This document shows positions 8,771 to 18,040 of a stretch of DNA of 64,000 nt, piece by piece; position 1 is the first letter of the stretch, and each line of letters begins with the position of its first letter. Below the pieces are notes generated by a model. That model ran no database searches and had not been told where the DNA came from. It worked only from the letters and a program-made list of their open reading frames with translations. The stretch covers positions 226,502-290,501 of the forward strand of contig NZ_HG003685.1 in the NCBI RefSeq assembly GCF_000312365.2, in the 5' to 3' direction. The position numbers and the translations under genes were made by a program. Origin of the DNA: Anaerococcus provencensis (GTDB lineage Bacteria > Bacillota > Clostridia > Tissierellales > Peptoniphilaceae).

Positions 8771-9668
8771 TTGGAGCAGTTTCCTTTATTGTTTTTACTG
8801 AATGTTCCCATTTAGCTTTTTCTTTTTCATCTAGTTTTAGGTGGAAATCGCGGATTACTCCATTTCTTCCAACTACGGCAGGGTGTCCTATGTAGCAACC
8901 ATCAACTGGTGAATATGAAGAAACTGCAAGTATTGTTTTGGCATCTTTAAATATTGTCTCTACTACTATTGCTGTAGCATTTGCTATACCGTAAGATGTG
9001 TATCCCTTAGCCTTGATTGTCTCAAAAGCTTTCATTCTGGTTGATTCTTCTATATCTTCAATAGTCTTTTGGTCCAAAAGATTTGTTATTGGTTCATTTG
9101 CTATATAAACATTTGACCAAGCTACAAATTGGCTGTTGCCATGTTCGCCTATGACATAACCGTCTATGGAATTTGGGTCTAGGTCTACAAATTTTGCTAC
9201 AGCATTTTTCATCCTTGCTGTATCAAGGATTGTTCCTGTTCCTATGACTCTCTCGCGAGGGATCTCGGTTAGTTTTTGCATATATTCTGCTATTACATCA
9301 CAAGGATTTGTGATAGATACTATAATTCCATCAAATTTTGATTTTTTAATTACAGGCGCCCACTCTTCTACGCAAGTTTTGGTATATTTGAATTCTTCTA
9401 AGCGGTCAGAATGTTTTTGCAAGATGCTAATATCACCAGGTGCAAAAATTATAATATCACTATCATCTAGGTCGCTTGGTTTTCCTGCTATTAAATTTAC
9501 ATTTCCATCGCGTTTGACCATGCCATCAGATAAGTCGTTTACTTCTGCTTGAGCGAGTCCTTCTTTTTTGTCAAATAGGGCAAGGCTATCGCAAAGTTGT
9601 CTTTCTATCAAAGTATAGGCAACTGTCGCCCCAACATTTCCTAAGCCAATTAGAGAAATTTTTTTCAT
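8763..9668 (-). CDS. L-2-hydroxyisocaproate dehydrogenase (LDH/MDH superfamily)
   Basis: This 301-residue NAD-dependent 2-hydroxyacid dehydrogenase opens with the Rossmann motif GLGNVGATVA. The family landmarks ITNPCDV, GTGTILDTARM and GEHGNSQFVAWS follow. GEHGNSQFVAWS and the KGYTSYGIA block match lactobacillal L-2-hydroxyisocaproate dehydrogenase more closely than classical L-lactate dehydrogenase, which has GEHGDS. The expected reaction is reduction of branched 2-keto acids (from leucine-type amino acids) with NADH, recycling NAD in fermentation. Catalytic His is in GEHG, and the substrate-binding Arg in DTARM. The start has AGAGGTGG upstream. It is monocistronic. Confidence 0.82.
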   Translation of the reverse strand: MKKISLIGLGNVGATVAYTLIERQLCDSLALFDKKEGLAQAEVNDLSDGMVKRDGNVNLIAGKPSDLDDSDIIIFAPGDISILQKHSDRLEEFKYTKTCVEEWAPVIKKSKFDGIIVSITNPCDVIAEYMQKLTEIPRERVIGTGTILDTARMKNAVAKFVDLDPNSIDGYVIGEHGNSQFVAWSNVYIANEPITNLLDQKTIEDIEESTRMKAFETIKAKGYTSYGIANATAIVVETIFKDAKTILAVSSYSPVDGCYIGHPAVVGRNGVIRDFHLKLDEKEKAKWEHSVKTIKETAPIK

Positions 9669-9705
9669 TATCCACCTCTTATTAATTTATTCAATACTAA
9701 GTGAA

Positions 9706-9735
9706 AAAAAGAGCCGTAACGCCAGGCTCTTTTTA
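9706..9735 (-). terminator. terminator of the phosphoglucose isomerase gene
   Basis: AAAAGAGCC and GGCTCTTTT form a perfect stem around a nine-base loop (9707-9733). The T-run falls on the minus strand, 3' of the isomerase gene. Confidence 0.75.
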
Positions 9736-9757
9736 GTGCACTCTTACTAATTATATT

Positions 9758-11029
9758 TTAATATCCTGGTTTGCCAAGTAATTTAAACATTTGTGCCTTA
9801 TATTCTTCTACTCCTGGTTGGTTAAATGGATTAACTCCAAGCATATAGCCTGAAACACCAACTGCTATTTCAAAGAAATAATATAGCTTGCCTATGGATT
9901 TGGCGCTAACTTCATCTAGGATTATACGAATATTTGGTACATTTCCGCCTACATGGGCAATTGTAGTACCTTCCATGGCTTGTTTGTTGACATAATTCAT
10001 TGTTTTGCCAGCTAAGAAGTTTAGTCCATCTAGGTTGTCTGCTGTTTCTTTGATTTTTATATCTTTTTTGGCGTTTTCAATTTCAATTACAGTTTCAAAT
10101 AGGTTTCTCTTACCATCTTGGATCATTTGTCCAAGTGAGTGGAGGTCTGTGGAGTTATTTACAGATACTGGGAAGATTCCCTTGCCATCTTTACCTTCAG
10201 ATTCTCCGAATAATTGTTTCCACCATTCTGCAATATACTGTAATTTTGGTTCGTAGTTTACAAAGACTTCTATATCTTTGCCATCTTCATATAACATATT
10301 TCTAACAGCTGCATACTTGATAGCTTCATTTTCAAAATCTTCTTTTGTATAAACTTCGCGTCCTTCTGCAAAGCCTGCCATAAATTCGTCTATATCTATG
10401 CCACAAGCTGCAAGTGGTAATAATCCTACTGCTGAGATTACAGAAAAACGACCGCCTATATCATCTGGCACTACAAAAGTTTGGTAGCCTTCAGAACTTG
10501 CTAAGTCTTTCAATGCTCCCTTTTCCTTATCTGTTGTAGCATAAATTCTGCCCTTAGCCTCTTCTTTGCCATATTTTTCCTCAAGAGCTTCTTTTAAGAA
10601 CCTAAAAGCAATAGCAGGTTCTGTTGTTGTACCTGATTTTGAAATAACATTTACAGAAAAGTCCTTATCTTTTAGGTAATCAAGCAAATCAGCCATGTAT
10701 TCGCCAGAAATATTGTTGCCAGCGTAGATGATTTTAAACTTTCTATCAGAGTTAAAATACCTATCCAAGGCAAATTCAGTAGCCTTGATACCTAGGTAGG
10801 AACCACCAATACCAACAGAAACCAAAACTTGGCTGTCATCTTGGATTTTTGCTGCTGCTTTTTTGATTCTCTCAAATTCTTCTTTGTCATAATTGATTGG
10901 TCTATCAATCCATCCCAAAAAGTCATTGCCTTCACCTGATCCATCCATAAGAGTCTTAAAGGCATCCATGGCTTTTTCTTCATAATTGTTGATATTTTTT
11001 GAGTCAACATTTGTAAAATCTAATCTCAT
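9758..11029 (-). CDS. pgi: glucose-6-phosphate isomerase
   Basis: This glycolytic and gluconeogenic enzyme interconverts glucose-6-phosphate and fructose-6-phosphate in the cytoplasm. The sugar-phosphate isomerase signatures are present: [17 protein letters not shown] near residue 80, [12 protein letters not shown] near 130, [16 protein letters not shown] near 195, the catalytic-glutamate region ([12 protein letters not shown]), the His-containing DLHSLGQ, and the C-terminal [14 protein letters not shown] with its catalytic Lys. AAGGAGG (11041-11035) sits five bases before the ATG at 11029, so I chose that start over ATGs at 11032 and 11044. The length, about 423 residues, fits the short bacterial form. 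It is divergent from the mucin-sugar operon. Confidence 0.93.
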   Translation of the reverse strand: MRLDFTNVDSKNINNYEEKAMDAFKTLMDGSGEGNDFLGWIDRPINYDKEEFERIKKAAAKIQDDSQVLVSVGIGGSYLGIKATEFALDRYFNSDRKFKIIYAGNNISGEYMADLLDYLKDKDFSVNVISKSGTTTEPAIAFRFLKEALEEKYGKEEAKGRIYATTDKEKGALKDLASSEGYQTFVVPDDIGGRFSVISAVGLLPLAACGIDIDEFMAGFAEGREVYTKEDFENEAIKYAAVRNMLYEDGKDIEVFVNYEPKLQYIAEWWKQLFGESEGKDGKGIFPVSVNNSTDLHSLGQMIQDGKRNLFETVIEIENAKKDIKIKETADNLDGLNFLAGKTMNYVNKQAMEGTTIAHVGGNVPNIRIILDEVSAKSIGKLYYFFEIAVGVSGYMLGVNPFNQPGVEEYKAQMFKLLGKPGY

Positions 11030-11187
11030 CATAGCCTCCTTCATAACTACTTATTTTATACCCAAACTTTGGTAAATAGCTAGTTATAGGGGAAAGTTTT
11101 GGAGAAAATGTTATCTTTTAATTTAACAAATGACCCTTAATGGACATAGAATCTTTGAAATCAGCAAAAGAAAACCACTTTCAGAAT

Positions 11188-11202
11188 GTGAAAAGGTTTC
11201 AC
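11188..11202 (+). promoter_or_regulatory. operator-like palindrome before the GNB operon
   Basis: GTGAAA-AGG-TTTCAC is a perfect 6-bp-arm inverted repeat. It lies eight bases upstream of the -35 box of the sugar operon. The core GAAAAGGTTT recurs exactly inside the promoter region of the GH101 gene at 21507-21516, which suggests a shared regulator of LacI or CcpA type. The identity of the regulator is not known; none is encoded next to it. Confidence 0.55.
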
Positions 11203-11209
11203 TTATTAA

Positions 11210-11238
11210 TTGACAAAAGACTGGTTGTTTTCTATAAT
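11210..11238 (+). promoter_or_regulatory. consensus promoter of the GNB/LNB uptake operon
   Basis: TTGACA (11210-11215), a 17-base spacer and TATAAT (11233-11238) form a perfect vegetative promoter 33 bases upstream of the ATG at 11272. A palindrome lies immediately upstream (11188-11202). Confidence 0.85.
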
Positions 11239-11271
11239 AAGCTTACGACATACTATATTAAGGAGGAAGGT

Positions 11272-12735
11272 ATGAAAAATATTAAGATGACACTGCTTGC
11301 TGTAATAGCAGCATTTACATTTGCGGCTTGTGGAAATAATTCCACAGATACAAAGCCAGAAGGTACAAAAACTGAAGATCAAGCAGCTACAGAAACTACT
11401 GATGATGCTAACGAAGATCAAGAAGCTACAGATGAAGAAAAATCTGAAGATACAAGCGAAAAGGCTACAGGAGATAAAGATTTTGCAGGCAAAACCTTGA
11501 CACTTGCTGGTCTTGACGGAGGTTATGGTACAGCTGGTTGGGAAAAAGTTATAGCTAACTTTGAAGAGATGACTGGTGCAAAAGTAGAATATAGATTTGA
11601 GAAAAACATCTACGATACAATCAGACCAGAAATCCAAGCAGGTAACGCTCCTGACGTAATTTATAACTCACTTGGCCAACAAACAGCTTTAACAGAAACT
11701 ATGCTTAAAGAAGACATGGTAATGGAAATTACAGATTTATTGGATAAGACTGTTCCTGGGGAAGACCTTGCTGTTAAAGATAAAATTGGTGAAGGTTTTG
11801 TAAACAACTCTATTACAAATCCAAATGGTGATGACAAAATGTATCTTGCTCCAATATTCTATGCTCCAACAGGACTTTGGTATAACAAAGCTCTATTTAC
11901 AGAAAGTGGCGGAGAATATGAGCTTCCAGAAACAATGGAAGATTTCTTAGCTTTAGGAGAAAAAGCAAAAGAAGATGGAACAAGCCTTTTTACTTACCCA
12001 ATTTCAGGCTATCTTGACACATTTACCTTTGCCTTAATGTATGAAATCGGAGGTCAAGAATTATTTGACAAATTAACAAATTATGATGTTGAAGCTTGGA
12101 AAAACGAGGCAACACCATTATTTGAGACAGTTGGCAAGATCGTAGACAAAGATAATCTAAACCCAAACACAGTAGCTCAAGCTAACAAAGAAGGATTTAC
12201 TCAAAACCAACTTTCAGTAATGAAAAATGAATCATTATTTATGCCAAATGGTACATGGGTAGTTGAAGAGATGGAAGATGCAGAAGGTGTAGCAGACGGA
12301 TTTGAATGGGGATTCATGCCACTACCATCTATAGATGGATCTGACAGATATGCATTCTCTTGGATTGAACAAATCTTTGTATCAAAAGATGCAAAAGAAC
12401 CAGAACTTGCTAAAGAATTCTTAGCTTACCTATATTCTGATGAAGCAACAAAAGCATTTATCGAAAACGGTGGCGCAGTACAACCTATCAAAGATGTTGA
12501 AAGCTTGATTACAGATGAAAATCAAAAATTATTCTATTCAATCTATGCTAATGGTGCAAAACCAGCAGTAGGAGGATGGGCAGCTGCTCCAGCAGTTGAA
12601 GGTGTAGATCTAAAGGCAATCTTCCTAAACTCTGTTGACTCAGTGGCAAATGGAGATATGACTATTGAAGAATGGCAAAACAGCGTTGTAGATGCTGTCC
12701 AAAGAATATCAGATGCTATTGAAGCTAGCAAATAA
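11272..12735 (+). CDS. ABC transporter sugar-binding lipoprotein (galacto-N-biose/lacto-N-biose type)
   Basis: This 487-residue extracellular solute-binding protein (family 1) is the first gene of the operon. The signal peptide MKNIKMTLLAVIAAFTFAAC ends in a lipobox (FAAC) with the lipidated Cys at 20. An acidic Thr/Glu/Asp-rich linker of about 55 residues follows, then the bilobal binding domain from about residue 75. AAGGAGGAAGGT sits just before this ATG; a longer in-frame ORF from 11140 crosses the promoter and is not the true start. The neighbours (two permeases, GH112 phosphorylase) point to Gal-beta-1,3-HexNAc disaccharides as ligand. An intrinsic terminator directly after it (12758-12780) should make it more abundant than the permeases. 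Confidence 0.9.
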   Translation: MKNIKMTLLAVIAAFTFAACGNNSTDTKPEGTKTEDQAATETTDDANEDQEATDEEKSEDTSEKATGDKDFAGKTLTLAGLDGGYGTAGWEKVIANFEEMTGAKVEYRFEKNIYDTIRPEIQAGNAPDVIYNSLGQQTALTETMLKEDMVMEITDLLDKTVPGEDLAVKDKIGEGFVNNSITNPNGDDKMYLAPIFYAPTGLWYNKALFTESGGEYELPETMEDFLALGEKAKEDGTSLFTYPISGYLDTFTFALMYEIGGQELFDKLTNYDVEAWKNEATPLFETVGKIVDKDNLNPNTVAQANKEGFTQNQLSVMKNESLFMPNGTWVVEEMEDAEGVADGFEWGFMPLPSIDGSDRYAFSWIEQIFVSKDAKEPELAKEFLAYLYSDEATKAFIENGGAVQPIKDVESLITDENQKLFYSIYANGAKPAVGGWAAAPAVEGVDLKAIFLNSVDSVANGDMTIEEWQNSVVDAVQRISDAIEASK

Positions 12736-12757
12736 TTTTTTAATAAGAAAAAATAGA

Positions 12758-12782
12758 GGGTGGCGTTAGCTACCCTTTTTAT
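12758..12782 (+). terminator. internal leaky terminator between binding protein and permeases
   Basis: GGGTGGC (12758-12764) pairs with GCTACCC (12769-12775), one G-U pair, around loop GTTA and is followed by five T residues. It lies within the operon, 22 bases before the first permease ATG, and probably tunes the ratio of binding protein to membrane components. Confidence 0.7.
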
Positions 12783-12797
12783 GCCTTAGGAGTTATT

Positions 12798-13691
12798 ATG
12801 AAAAACAGCAAACAAAAGAGAAAGTTTATACTTTTAGGACTAATACCAGCTTTCTTCCTATATATAGTCTTTATAGTTTATCCAACTCTAAATGTTTTTA
12901 AGGAAAGTTTATATAAAACTGGTGGCCTCTCCGGTAAAAAAGAATTTGTTGGATTGAGCAATTTCAAAATTTTAATTAAAGATCCAAACTTTATAAGATC
13001 TTTTCAGAATACGATTTTCCTCATAGTAGTAGTTACAATAGTGACTATGTTTATGGCAATTGTTTTCGCTTCTATACTATCTAGAGAGAAATTCAAGGGA
13101 CAAAATTTCTTTAGAGTTATATTTTATATTCCAAATATCCTATCTATCGCCGTTGTAGCATCAATCTTTGCTGCGATTTACGGAATGGATCAAGGACTTA
13201 TCAATGGTTTTATGCAGTTGGTAAAATCTGGCAACCATACTAATACTCCATTTTTGGGGGATAGGTTATATGTGGTCTACTCTATAGCAGGCGCTATAAT
13301 TTGGCAGGCTATTGGATATTATATGGTAATGTATATGTCAACTATGAGCCAAATCCCAGAGCACTTATACGAAGCTGCCAAGATAGATGGAGCAGGTAGG
13401 ATCAAACAGTTTTTTGATATAACTCTTCCACTTAGTTGGCAGACAGTTAGAACCACTCTTACCTTTTATGTTATTAGCAATATTAACATTGCCTTTCAAA
13501 TTATAAAAGCTTTGACAGGCGGTGGACCAAACGGCGCAAGCCTTACACTATTAAACTATCAATTTGAACAAGCTTACACTAACTCAGCCTATGGTTATGG
13601 TCTTGCAATTGGTGTAGTTGTATTCTTGTTTTCATTTTTGCTTACAGCTATTATTAGCCGTATTACAAAAAGAGATATTATGCAGTACTAG
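12798..13691 (+). CDS. ABC sugar transporter permease, MalF type
   Basis: This 297-residue permease has six predicted membrane helices. The EAA loop that docks the ATPase is visible near residue 190 (LYEAAKIDGAGRIKQFFDITLP). It belongs to the binding-protein-dependent sugar permease family and pairs with the next gene. AGGAG precedes the ATG. It lies nine bases before the MalG-type partner and follows an internal terminator, so it is probably expressed at a lower level than the lipoprotein. The substrate is inferred from the operon to be galacto-N-biose or lacto-N-biose. Confidence 0.9.
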   Translation: MKNSKQKRKFILLGLIPAFFLYIVFIVYPTLNVFKESLYKTGGLSGKKEFVGLSNFKILIKDPNFIRSFQNTIFLIVVVTIVTMFMAIVFASILSREKFKGQNFFRVIFYIPNILSIAVVASIFAAIYGMDQGLINGFMQLVKSGNHTNTPFLGDRLYVVYSIAGAIIWQAIGYYMVMYMSTMSQIPEHLYEAAKIDGAGRIKQFFDITLPLSWQTVRTTLTFYVISNINIAFQIIKALTGGGPNGASLTLLNYQFEQAYTNSAYGYGLAIGVVVFLFSFLLTAIISRITKRDIMQY

Positions 13692-13700
13692 GAGGATATA

Positions 13701-14573
13701 ATGCGCGAACAATCAAAATTATTTAAGGTATTTATATATCTTTGCCTAATACTCCTAGCTCTATCAATAATTATCCCGGTGGTCTGGGTTTTCATGGCAT
13801 CTATTAAATCAAACCCAGAGTTTTATGGGAACCCTTGGGCCTTGCCAAAAGGAGTATATTTAGAAAACTTTGTTGAAGCTTGGCAAGCAGCTAATATGGG
13901 TGATTACTTCCTAAATTCTGTTATAGTTACAAGTCTTGCTCTAATATTGTTGCTTCTTATAGCAACACCTTGTGCCTATATTTTGGCCAGGATGGATTTT
14001 AAGGGTAAAAAATTTCTAACTACACTTATGAAAGCGGGACTTTTTGTAAACCTATCTTATATAGTAATACCAATATTTTTAATGCTCAGAAATTGGAACA
14101 CAGGACTATCTGGGACATTTATACCAAGTGGATTTTTCCTAAACAACAGATTTATTCTTGCTTTGATTTATGCAGCAAATGCCATACCATTTACAGTTTA
14201 CCTACTATCAAACTTCTTCAGCTCCATTAGCAAATCATATGAAGAAGCAGCCTATATTGATGGAGCAACTTATCACAGAACTATGGTGGACATTATGATT
14301 CCAATGGCAAAGCCTGCAGTTATAACAGTTATTTTGTTTAATTTTTTAAGTTTTTGGAATGAGTATATACTCGCTCTAACCTTGATGACAGACCCTAACA
14401 AAAGGACCTTGCCAGTTGGACTAATAAACCTCCAACAAGCAGCTCGTGGAGCAGCTAATTATGGTAGACTTTATGCAGGTCTTGTTATTGTAATGATACC
14501 AACACTAATTATATATATATTAGTTCAAAAACAACTTACCGAAGGAATGATGGTAGGAGGAGACAAAGGATGA
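13701..14573 (+). CDS. ABC sugar transporter permease, MalG type
   Basis: This 290-residue permease has six predicted helices and the EAA loop (SYEEAAYIDGATYHRTMVDIMIPMAKPA) near residue 185. AGGAGG lies just before the ATG. Its stop overlaps the start of the GH112 phosphorylase by four bases (ATGA), a sign of translational coupling between import and phosphorolysis. It forms the heteromeric channel with the upstream MalF-type protein, energised by the ATPase encoded at 16921. It is a standard family member with nothing missing. Confidence 0.9.
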   Translation: MREQSKLFKVFIYLCLILLALSIIIPVVWVFMASIKSNPEFYGNPWALPKGVYLENFVEAWQAANMGDYFLNSVIVTSLALILLLLIATPCAYILARMDFKGKKFLTTLMKAGLFVNLSYIVIPIFLMLRNWNTGLSGTFIPSGFFLNNRFILALIYAANAIPFTVYLLSNFFSSISKSYEEAAYIDGATYHRTMVDIMIPMAKPAVITVILFNFLSFWNEYILALTLMTDPNKRTLPVGLINLQQAARGAANYGRLYAGLVIVMIPTLIIYILVQKQLTEGMMVGGDKG

Positions 14574-16729
14574 CAGATAAAAAAAGAGGAAGACTTACAC
14601 TACCTAGTGAAGAAAACTTCTTTGATGAAACTAATGAACTTCTACAAAGGCTTGGGGCAGATGCATTAAGAGATTCTGATGGTACCAAATTGCCAGATGA
14701 AATCAAAGACTTAGATGCGGAAATTTACACAACATATTTTGTAGCCCGTGACCTAAATGACTTTGCAAATGCCAACTTAGATGAAGTAACCAGATTTTAT
14801 CTAACAAGTAAATTTATAACTGCAACAGAAAATAAATCTACAATTGACCTATTAGATGGCTATTATAAGGAACAAATTGATGTTGACTCAACACACGATC
14901 CAAAAAAATGGTGGGAAGTTGTAAATAGAACAACAGGTCAAGTAGTAGAGACTGATAAGTGGGAATATGATAGTGATAGTAAGTCAGTAAGAATAATAAC
15001 AGATCCATTTAATGTCTACTCAGTATCATTTTTAGCACTTGGTATTTGGGATCCAACTCAAATGTATAACCACATAACAAATGATTGGGGAGATTCGGTT
15101 GCCCACCACATTCCAGTTGATGCTAGATATGATGATACTTTTAAATACATGAAAGATAGTCTAGAAAAATGGCTGGAAGATAATCCAAAAACAGATGTAG
15201 TAAGATTTACAACATTTTTCTACCACTTTACCCTAGTTTTTAATGATAAGGCTAAGGAAAAATACGTAGACTGGTTTGGATATTCAAATACAGTAAGTCC
15301 AAAAGCTATAGAAGAATTTGAAAAAGAATATGGATACAGACTACGCCCAGAAGTTTTTGTTGATGAAGGATACTATAATTCAACTTTTAGAATACCATCA
15401 AAAGAGTTCCTAGATTATATGGAATTCCAACAAAAATTCGTAAGTCAAAGAGCAAAAGAAATTGTTGATTTAGTTCACTCCCATGGCAAAAAAGCAATAA
15501 TGTTTTTAGGTGATAACTGGATTGGAACAGAGCCTTATGGAAAATACTTCAAATATATTGGCCTAGATGGAGTTGTTGGATCAGTAGGAGATGGACTAAC
15601 GCTTAGACTTATATCAAATATTGATACTCCAATGACAGAAGGAAGATTCTTGCCATACTTCTTCCCAGATACCTTCTATGAAGGAAATGACCCAACTATT
15701 GAAGCTGTTGATAACTGGACTAAGGCAAGACGTGCTTTGATTAGAAAACCACTTGATAGGATAGGATATGGTGGATACTTATCGCTAGCTTATAAATTCC
15801 CGGACTTTATCGACTACATGGAAGAATTGGTAAATGAATACCGCGGCCTTTATGATATAGTAAGTCAAAGCAAACCATACGCATCTGCAAAAGTTGCTAT
15901 CCTAAACTCTTGGGGATCGCTCAGGACTTGGGGGGCATATATAGTAGCTCACGGTCTATGGTCAAAACTATCATATTCATACATGGGTATTTTGGAATCT
16001 CTGTCTGGGATGGATATGGATGTCAAATTTATCTCATTTGAAGACGTAAAAGAGGGCATAGATTCAGATATTGATGTAATAATAAATGCTGGTGACGCTT
16101 ACACTGCATTTTCTGGTGGAGAAAACTTCCTAGACCCACAAGTAGTGGCAAATATTAGAGAGTTTGTCTACAATGGTGGAGGATTTATAGGTGTTGGTGA
16201 ACCAAGCGCCTACCAGGCAAATGGGAGATTCTTCCAACTTGCAGACATACTAGGTGTAGATGTTGAAAAAGGTTTCTCTCAAGGTCACAAAAAATATTTC
16301 ACAGATCTTACAGAAAGTCACTTTATAACTGAAGATGTAAAATCTAACCTAGAACTTGGTGAAATCAAGGCAAATGTTTATGCCATCAGTGAAGATACAG
16401 ACATTCTAGCCTTTAATAACCACGAAGTTTACATGGCAGCTAATGAATACGGCAAAGGAAGAAGTTTTTATGTAGTAGGCTTGCCATATTCATTCCAAAA
16501 TACTAGAATTTTAAAAAGGGCAATTCACTATGTAGCTCACAAAGAAGATTCTCTAAAGAAATATTACGCGGAGGATGATCGACTTGAAGTTGCAGCATTT
16601 GAAGACATAGGAAAATATTGCCTAATCAACAATTCACTTGAAGATGTGAGGTCAAAAGTTTACGATAAAGATGGAAATGAAAGAGAAATAAGTATTAAAG
16701 CAGGACAACTTATTTGGATTGAGGATTAG
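14570..16729 (+). CDS. gnpA: 1,3-beta-galactosyl-N-acetylhexosamine phosphorylase (GH112)
   Basis: This 719-residue cytoplasmic enzyme of family GH112 phosphorolyses Gal-beta-1,3-GalNAc (galacto-N-biose) or Gal-beta-1,3-GlcNAc (lacto-N-biose) to alpha-galactose-1-phosphate and the free N-acetylhexosamine. The catalytic barrel includes FLGDNWIGTEPYGKYFKY, where D315 corresponds by position to the general acid described for the bifidobacterial enzyme. The first and last thirds match the full family length. It is coupled to the upstream permease (ATGA overlap). The neighbouring GH101, which releases Gal-beta-1,3-GalNAc from mucin, makes galacto-N-biose the likelier substrate. Symbols in use include gnpA and lnpA. 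Preference between the two disaccharides cannot be read from the sequence with certainty. Confidence 0.93.
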   Translation: MTDKKRGRLTLPSEENFFDETNELLQRLGADALRDSDGTKLPDEIKDLDAEIYTTYFVARDLNDFANANLDEVTRFYLTSKFITATENKSTIDLLDGYYKEQIDVDSTHDPKKWWEVVNRTTGQVVETDKWEYDSDSKSVRIITDPFNVYSVSFLALGIWDPTQMYNHITNDWGDSVAHHIPVDARYDDTFKYMKDSLEKWLEDNPKTDVVRFTTFFYHFTLVFNDKAKEKYVDWFGYSNTVSPKAIEEFEKEYGYRLRPEVFVDEGYYNSTFRIPSKEFLDYMEFQQKFVSQRAKEIVDLVHSHGKKAIMFLGDNWIGTEPYGKYFKYIGLDGVVGSVGDGLTLRLISNIDTPMTEGRFLPYFFPDTFYEGNDPTIEAVDNWTKARRALIRKPLDRIGYGGYLSLAYKFPDFIDYMEELVNEYRGLYDIVSQSKPYASAKVAILNSWGSLRTWGAYIVAHGLWSKLSYSYMGILESLSGMDMDVKFISFEDVKEGIDSDIDVIINAGDAYTAFSGGENFLDPQVVANIREFVYNGGGFIGVGEPSAYQANGRFFQLADILGVDVEKGFSQGHKKYFTDLTESHFITEDVKSNLELGEIKANVYAISEDTDILAFNNHEVYMAANEYGKGRSFYVVGLPYSFQNTRILKRAIHYVAHKEDSLKKYYAEDDRLEVAAFEDIGKYCLINNSLEDVRSKVYDKDGNEREISIKAGQLIWIED

Positions 16730-16731
16730 CA

Positions 16732-16911
16732 ATGGATTATTATAAAAAAGAAAAGATTAATAACTGTATACTTTTTGTTATATTTGTAGTTGGAATTATC
16801 TTGCAATTTGTCGGACATTCTAGGGTGGGATATCCTGCTCTTGGCCTACAATTCATTTCCCTTTTTATGCTACTTTTAGTACTTTTCATCTACAACAAAA
16901 GTCATCAGTAA
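16732..16911 (+). CDS. small two-helix membrane protein in the GNB operon
   Basis: This 59-residue ORF starts two bases after the phosphorylase stop and ends nine bases before the ATPase start. It begins MDYYKKEKINN and has two hydrophobic segments, at about residues 12-26 and 36-54, separated by a short polar turn with GHSRVGYP. An internal AGGACAACT-like sequence is only a weak Shine-Dalgarno, so it may be translated by coupling with the upstream gene. The position inside a sugar ABC operon suggests an accessory role at the transporter. I do not recognise the function. Confidence 0.7.
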   Translation: MDYYKKEKINNCILFVIFVVGIILQFVGHSRVGYPALGLQFISLFMLLLVLFIYNKSHQ

Positions 16912-16920
16912 GGAGTCGCA

Positions 16921-18030
16921 ATGGCAGGATTAACTTTTAAACATATTTACAAAATATATGACGGCAATGTCACAGCTGTCGAAGATTTCAATCTGGAAAT
17001 CAAGGACGAAGAATTTATAGTATTTGTAGGCCCATCTGGTTGTGGTAAATCTACAACCCTTAGAATGGTAGCAGGCCTTGAGGATATATCAAAAGGTGAG
17101 CTATATATTGGCGATAAACTAGTAAATAATATCGAACCAAAAGATAGGGATATTGCTATGGTTTTCCAAAACTATGCCCTGTATCCACAAATGACTGTTA
17201 GGGAAAATATGTCCTATGCCCTAAAGATAGCCAAAGTTCCAAAAGACCACATAGACCAAAAGGTGAATCAAGTAGCAGCTGTTTTGGGACTTGAAGAATA
17301 CCTAGACCGTAAACCAGCAGCCCTATCAGGCGGTCAAAGACAAAGAGTTGCTCTTGGACGTGCTATAGTCCGTGACCCACAAGTCTTCCTCATGGATGAG
17401 CCATTATCAAACCTTGATGCTAAGCTTCGTGTACAAACAAGGGCGGAAATAACAAGACTTCACGAACAGCTTGATACTACCTTCATCTACGTTACCCACG
17501 ACCAAACAGAAGCTATGACCATGGCTGACAGGATCGTAATTATGAATGATGGTAAAATACAACAAGTTGATACACCAGAAAATGTATATCAACACCCAAA
17601 AAATCTATTTGTAGCAAGCTTTATAGGTTCTCCACAAATGAATCTAATATCAGCTACAATTTCTGAAGAGACTGATGGATTTTATGCAAATACAGAAGCT
17701 TACAAGTTTAAAATCTCATATGATAAGGGTAAGGCACTAAAAGAAAAAGATTGGATAGGCAAAGAACTAATGCTTGGTATTAGACCAGAGCATATCTACG
17801 ATTCTTATAGAAAAACAGATTCTATAATCCAAGCTGAAGTTACTTTCCTTGAGCTGCTAGGTTCATCTCAATTTGTATATATGAACGTTGGAGCTGACCA
17901 AATGCTTGCCACCTTAAATATGGACACCCAAGTTCATAAGGGAGATAAAATCGAGCTTTACCTAGATAAAGATAAGATGAATTTCTTTGATATTAAAAGC
18001 CAAGAAAATATACTTTTTGACTTAAACTGA
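16921..18030 (+). CDS. sugar ABC transporter ATP-binding protein (MsmK/UgpC type)
   Basis: This 369-residue ATPase has Walker [10 protein letters not shown] at about residue 38, Q-loop [13 protein letters not shown], signature [15 protein letters not shown], Walker [13 protein letters not shown] and H-loop [16 protein letters not shown]-terminal TOBE/MalK-like regulatory region runs from about residue 240. AGGAG precedes the ATG. It should energise the MalF/MalG pair of this operon. MsmK-type ATPases often serve several sugar importers, so it may also be shared, but here it has its own system. It is 10 bases upstream of galE. Confidence 0.92.
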   Translation: MAGLTFKHIYKIYDGNVTAVEDFNLEIKDEEFIVFVGPSGCGKSTTLRMVAGLEDISKGELYIGDKLVNNIEPKDRDIAMVFQNYALYPQMTVRENMSYALKIAKVPKDHIDQKVNQVAAVLGLEEYLDRKPAALSGGQRQRVALGRAIVRDPQVFLMDEPLSNLDAKLRVQTRAEITRLHEQLDTTFIYVTHDQTEAMTMADRIVIMNDGKIQQVDTPENVYQHPKNLFVASFIGSPQMNLISATISEETDGFYANTEAYKFKISYDKGKALKEKDWIGKELMLGIRPEHIYDSYRKTDSIIQAEVTFLELLGSSQFVYMNVGADQMLATLNMDTQVHKGDKIELYLDKDKMNFFDIKSQENILFDLN

Positions 18031-18040
18031 AAGGACTTAT

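Noticed and set aside
11140-11271. N-terminal extension of the sugar-binding lipoprotein ORF
   Set aside because: It crosses the consensus promoter and would hide the lipobox signal peptide. AAGGAGG and a proper signal sequence place the start at 11272.
11206-11637. 143-codon minus-strand ORF over the promoter and the start of the lipoprotein gene
   Set aside because: The composition (Cys, Phe and Ser-rich) is an artefact of reading the acidic linker backwards. No ribosome site or homology is seen.
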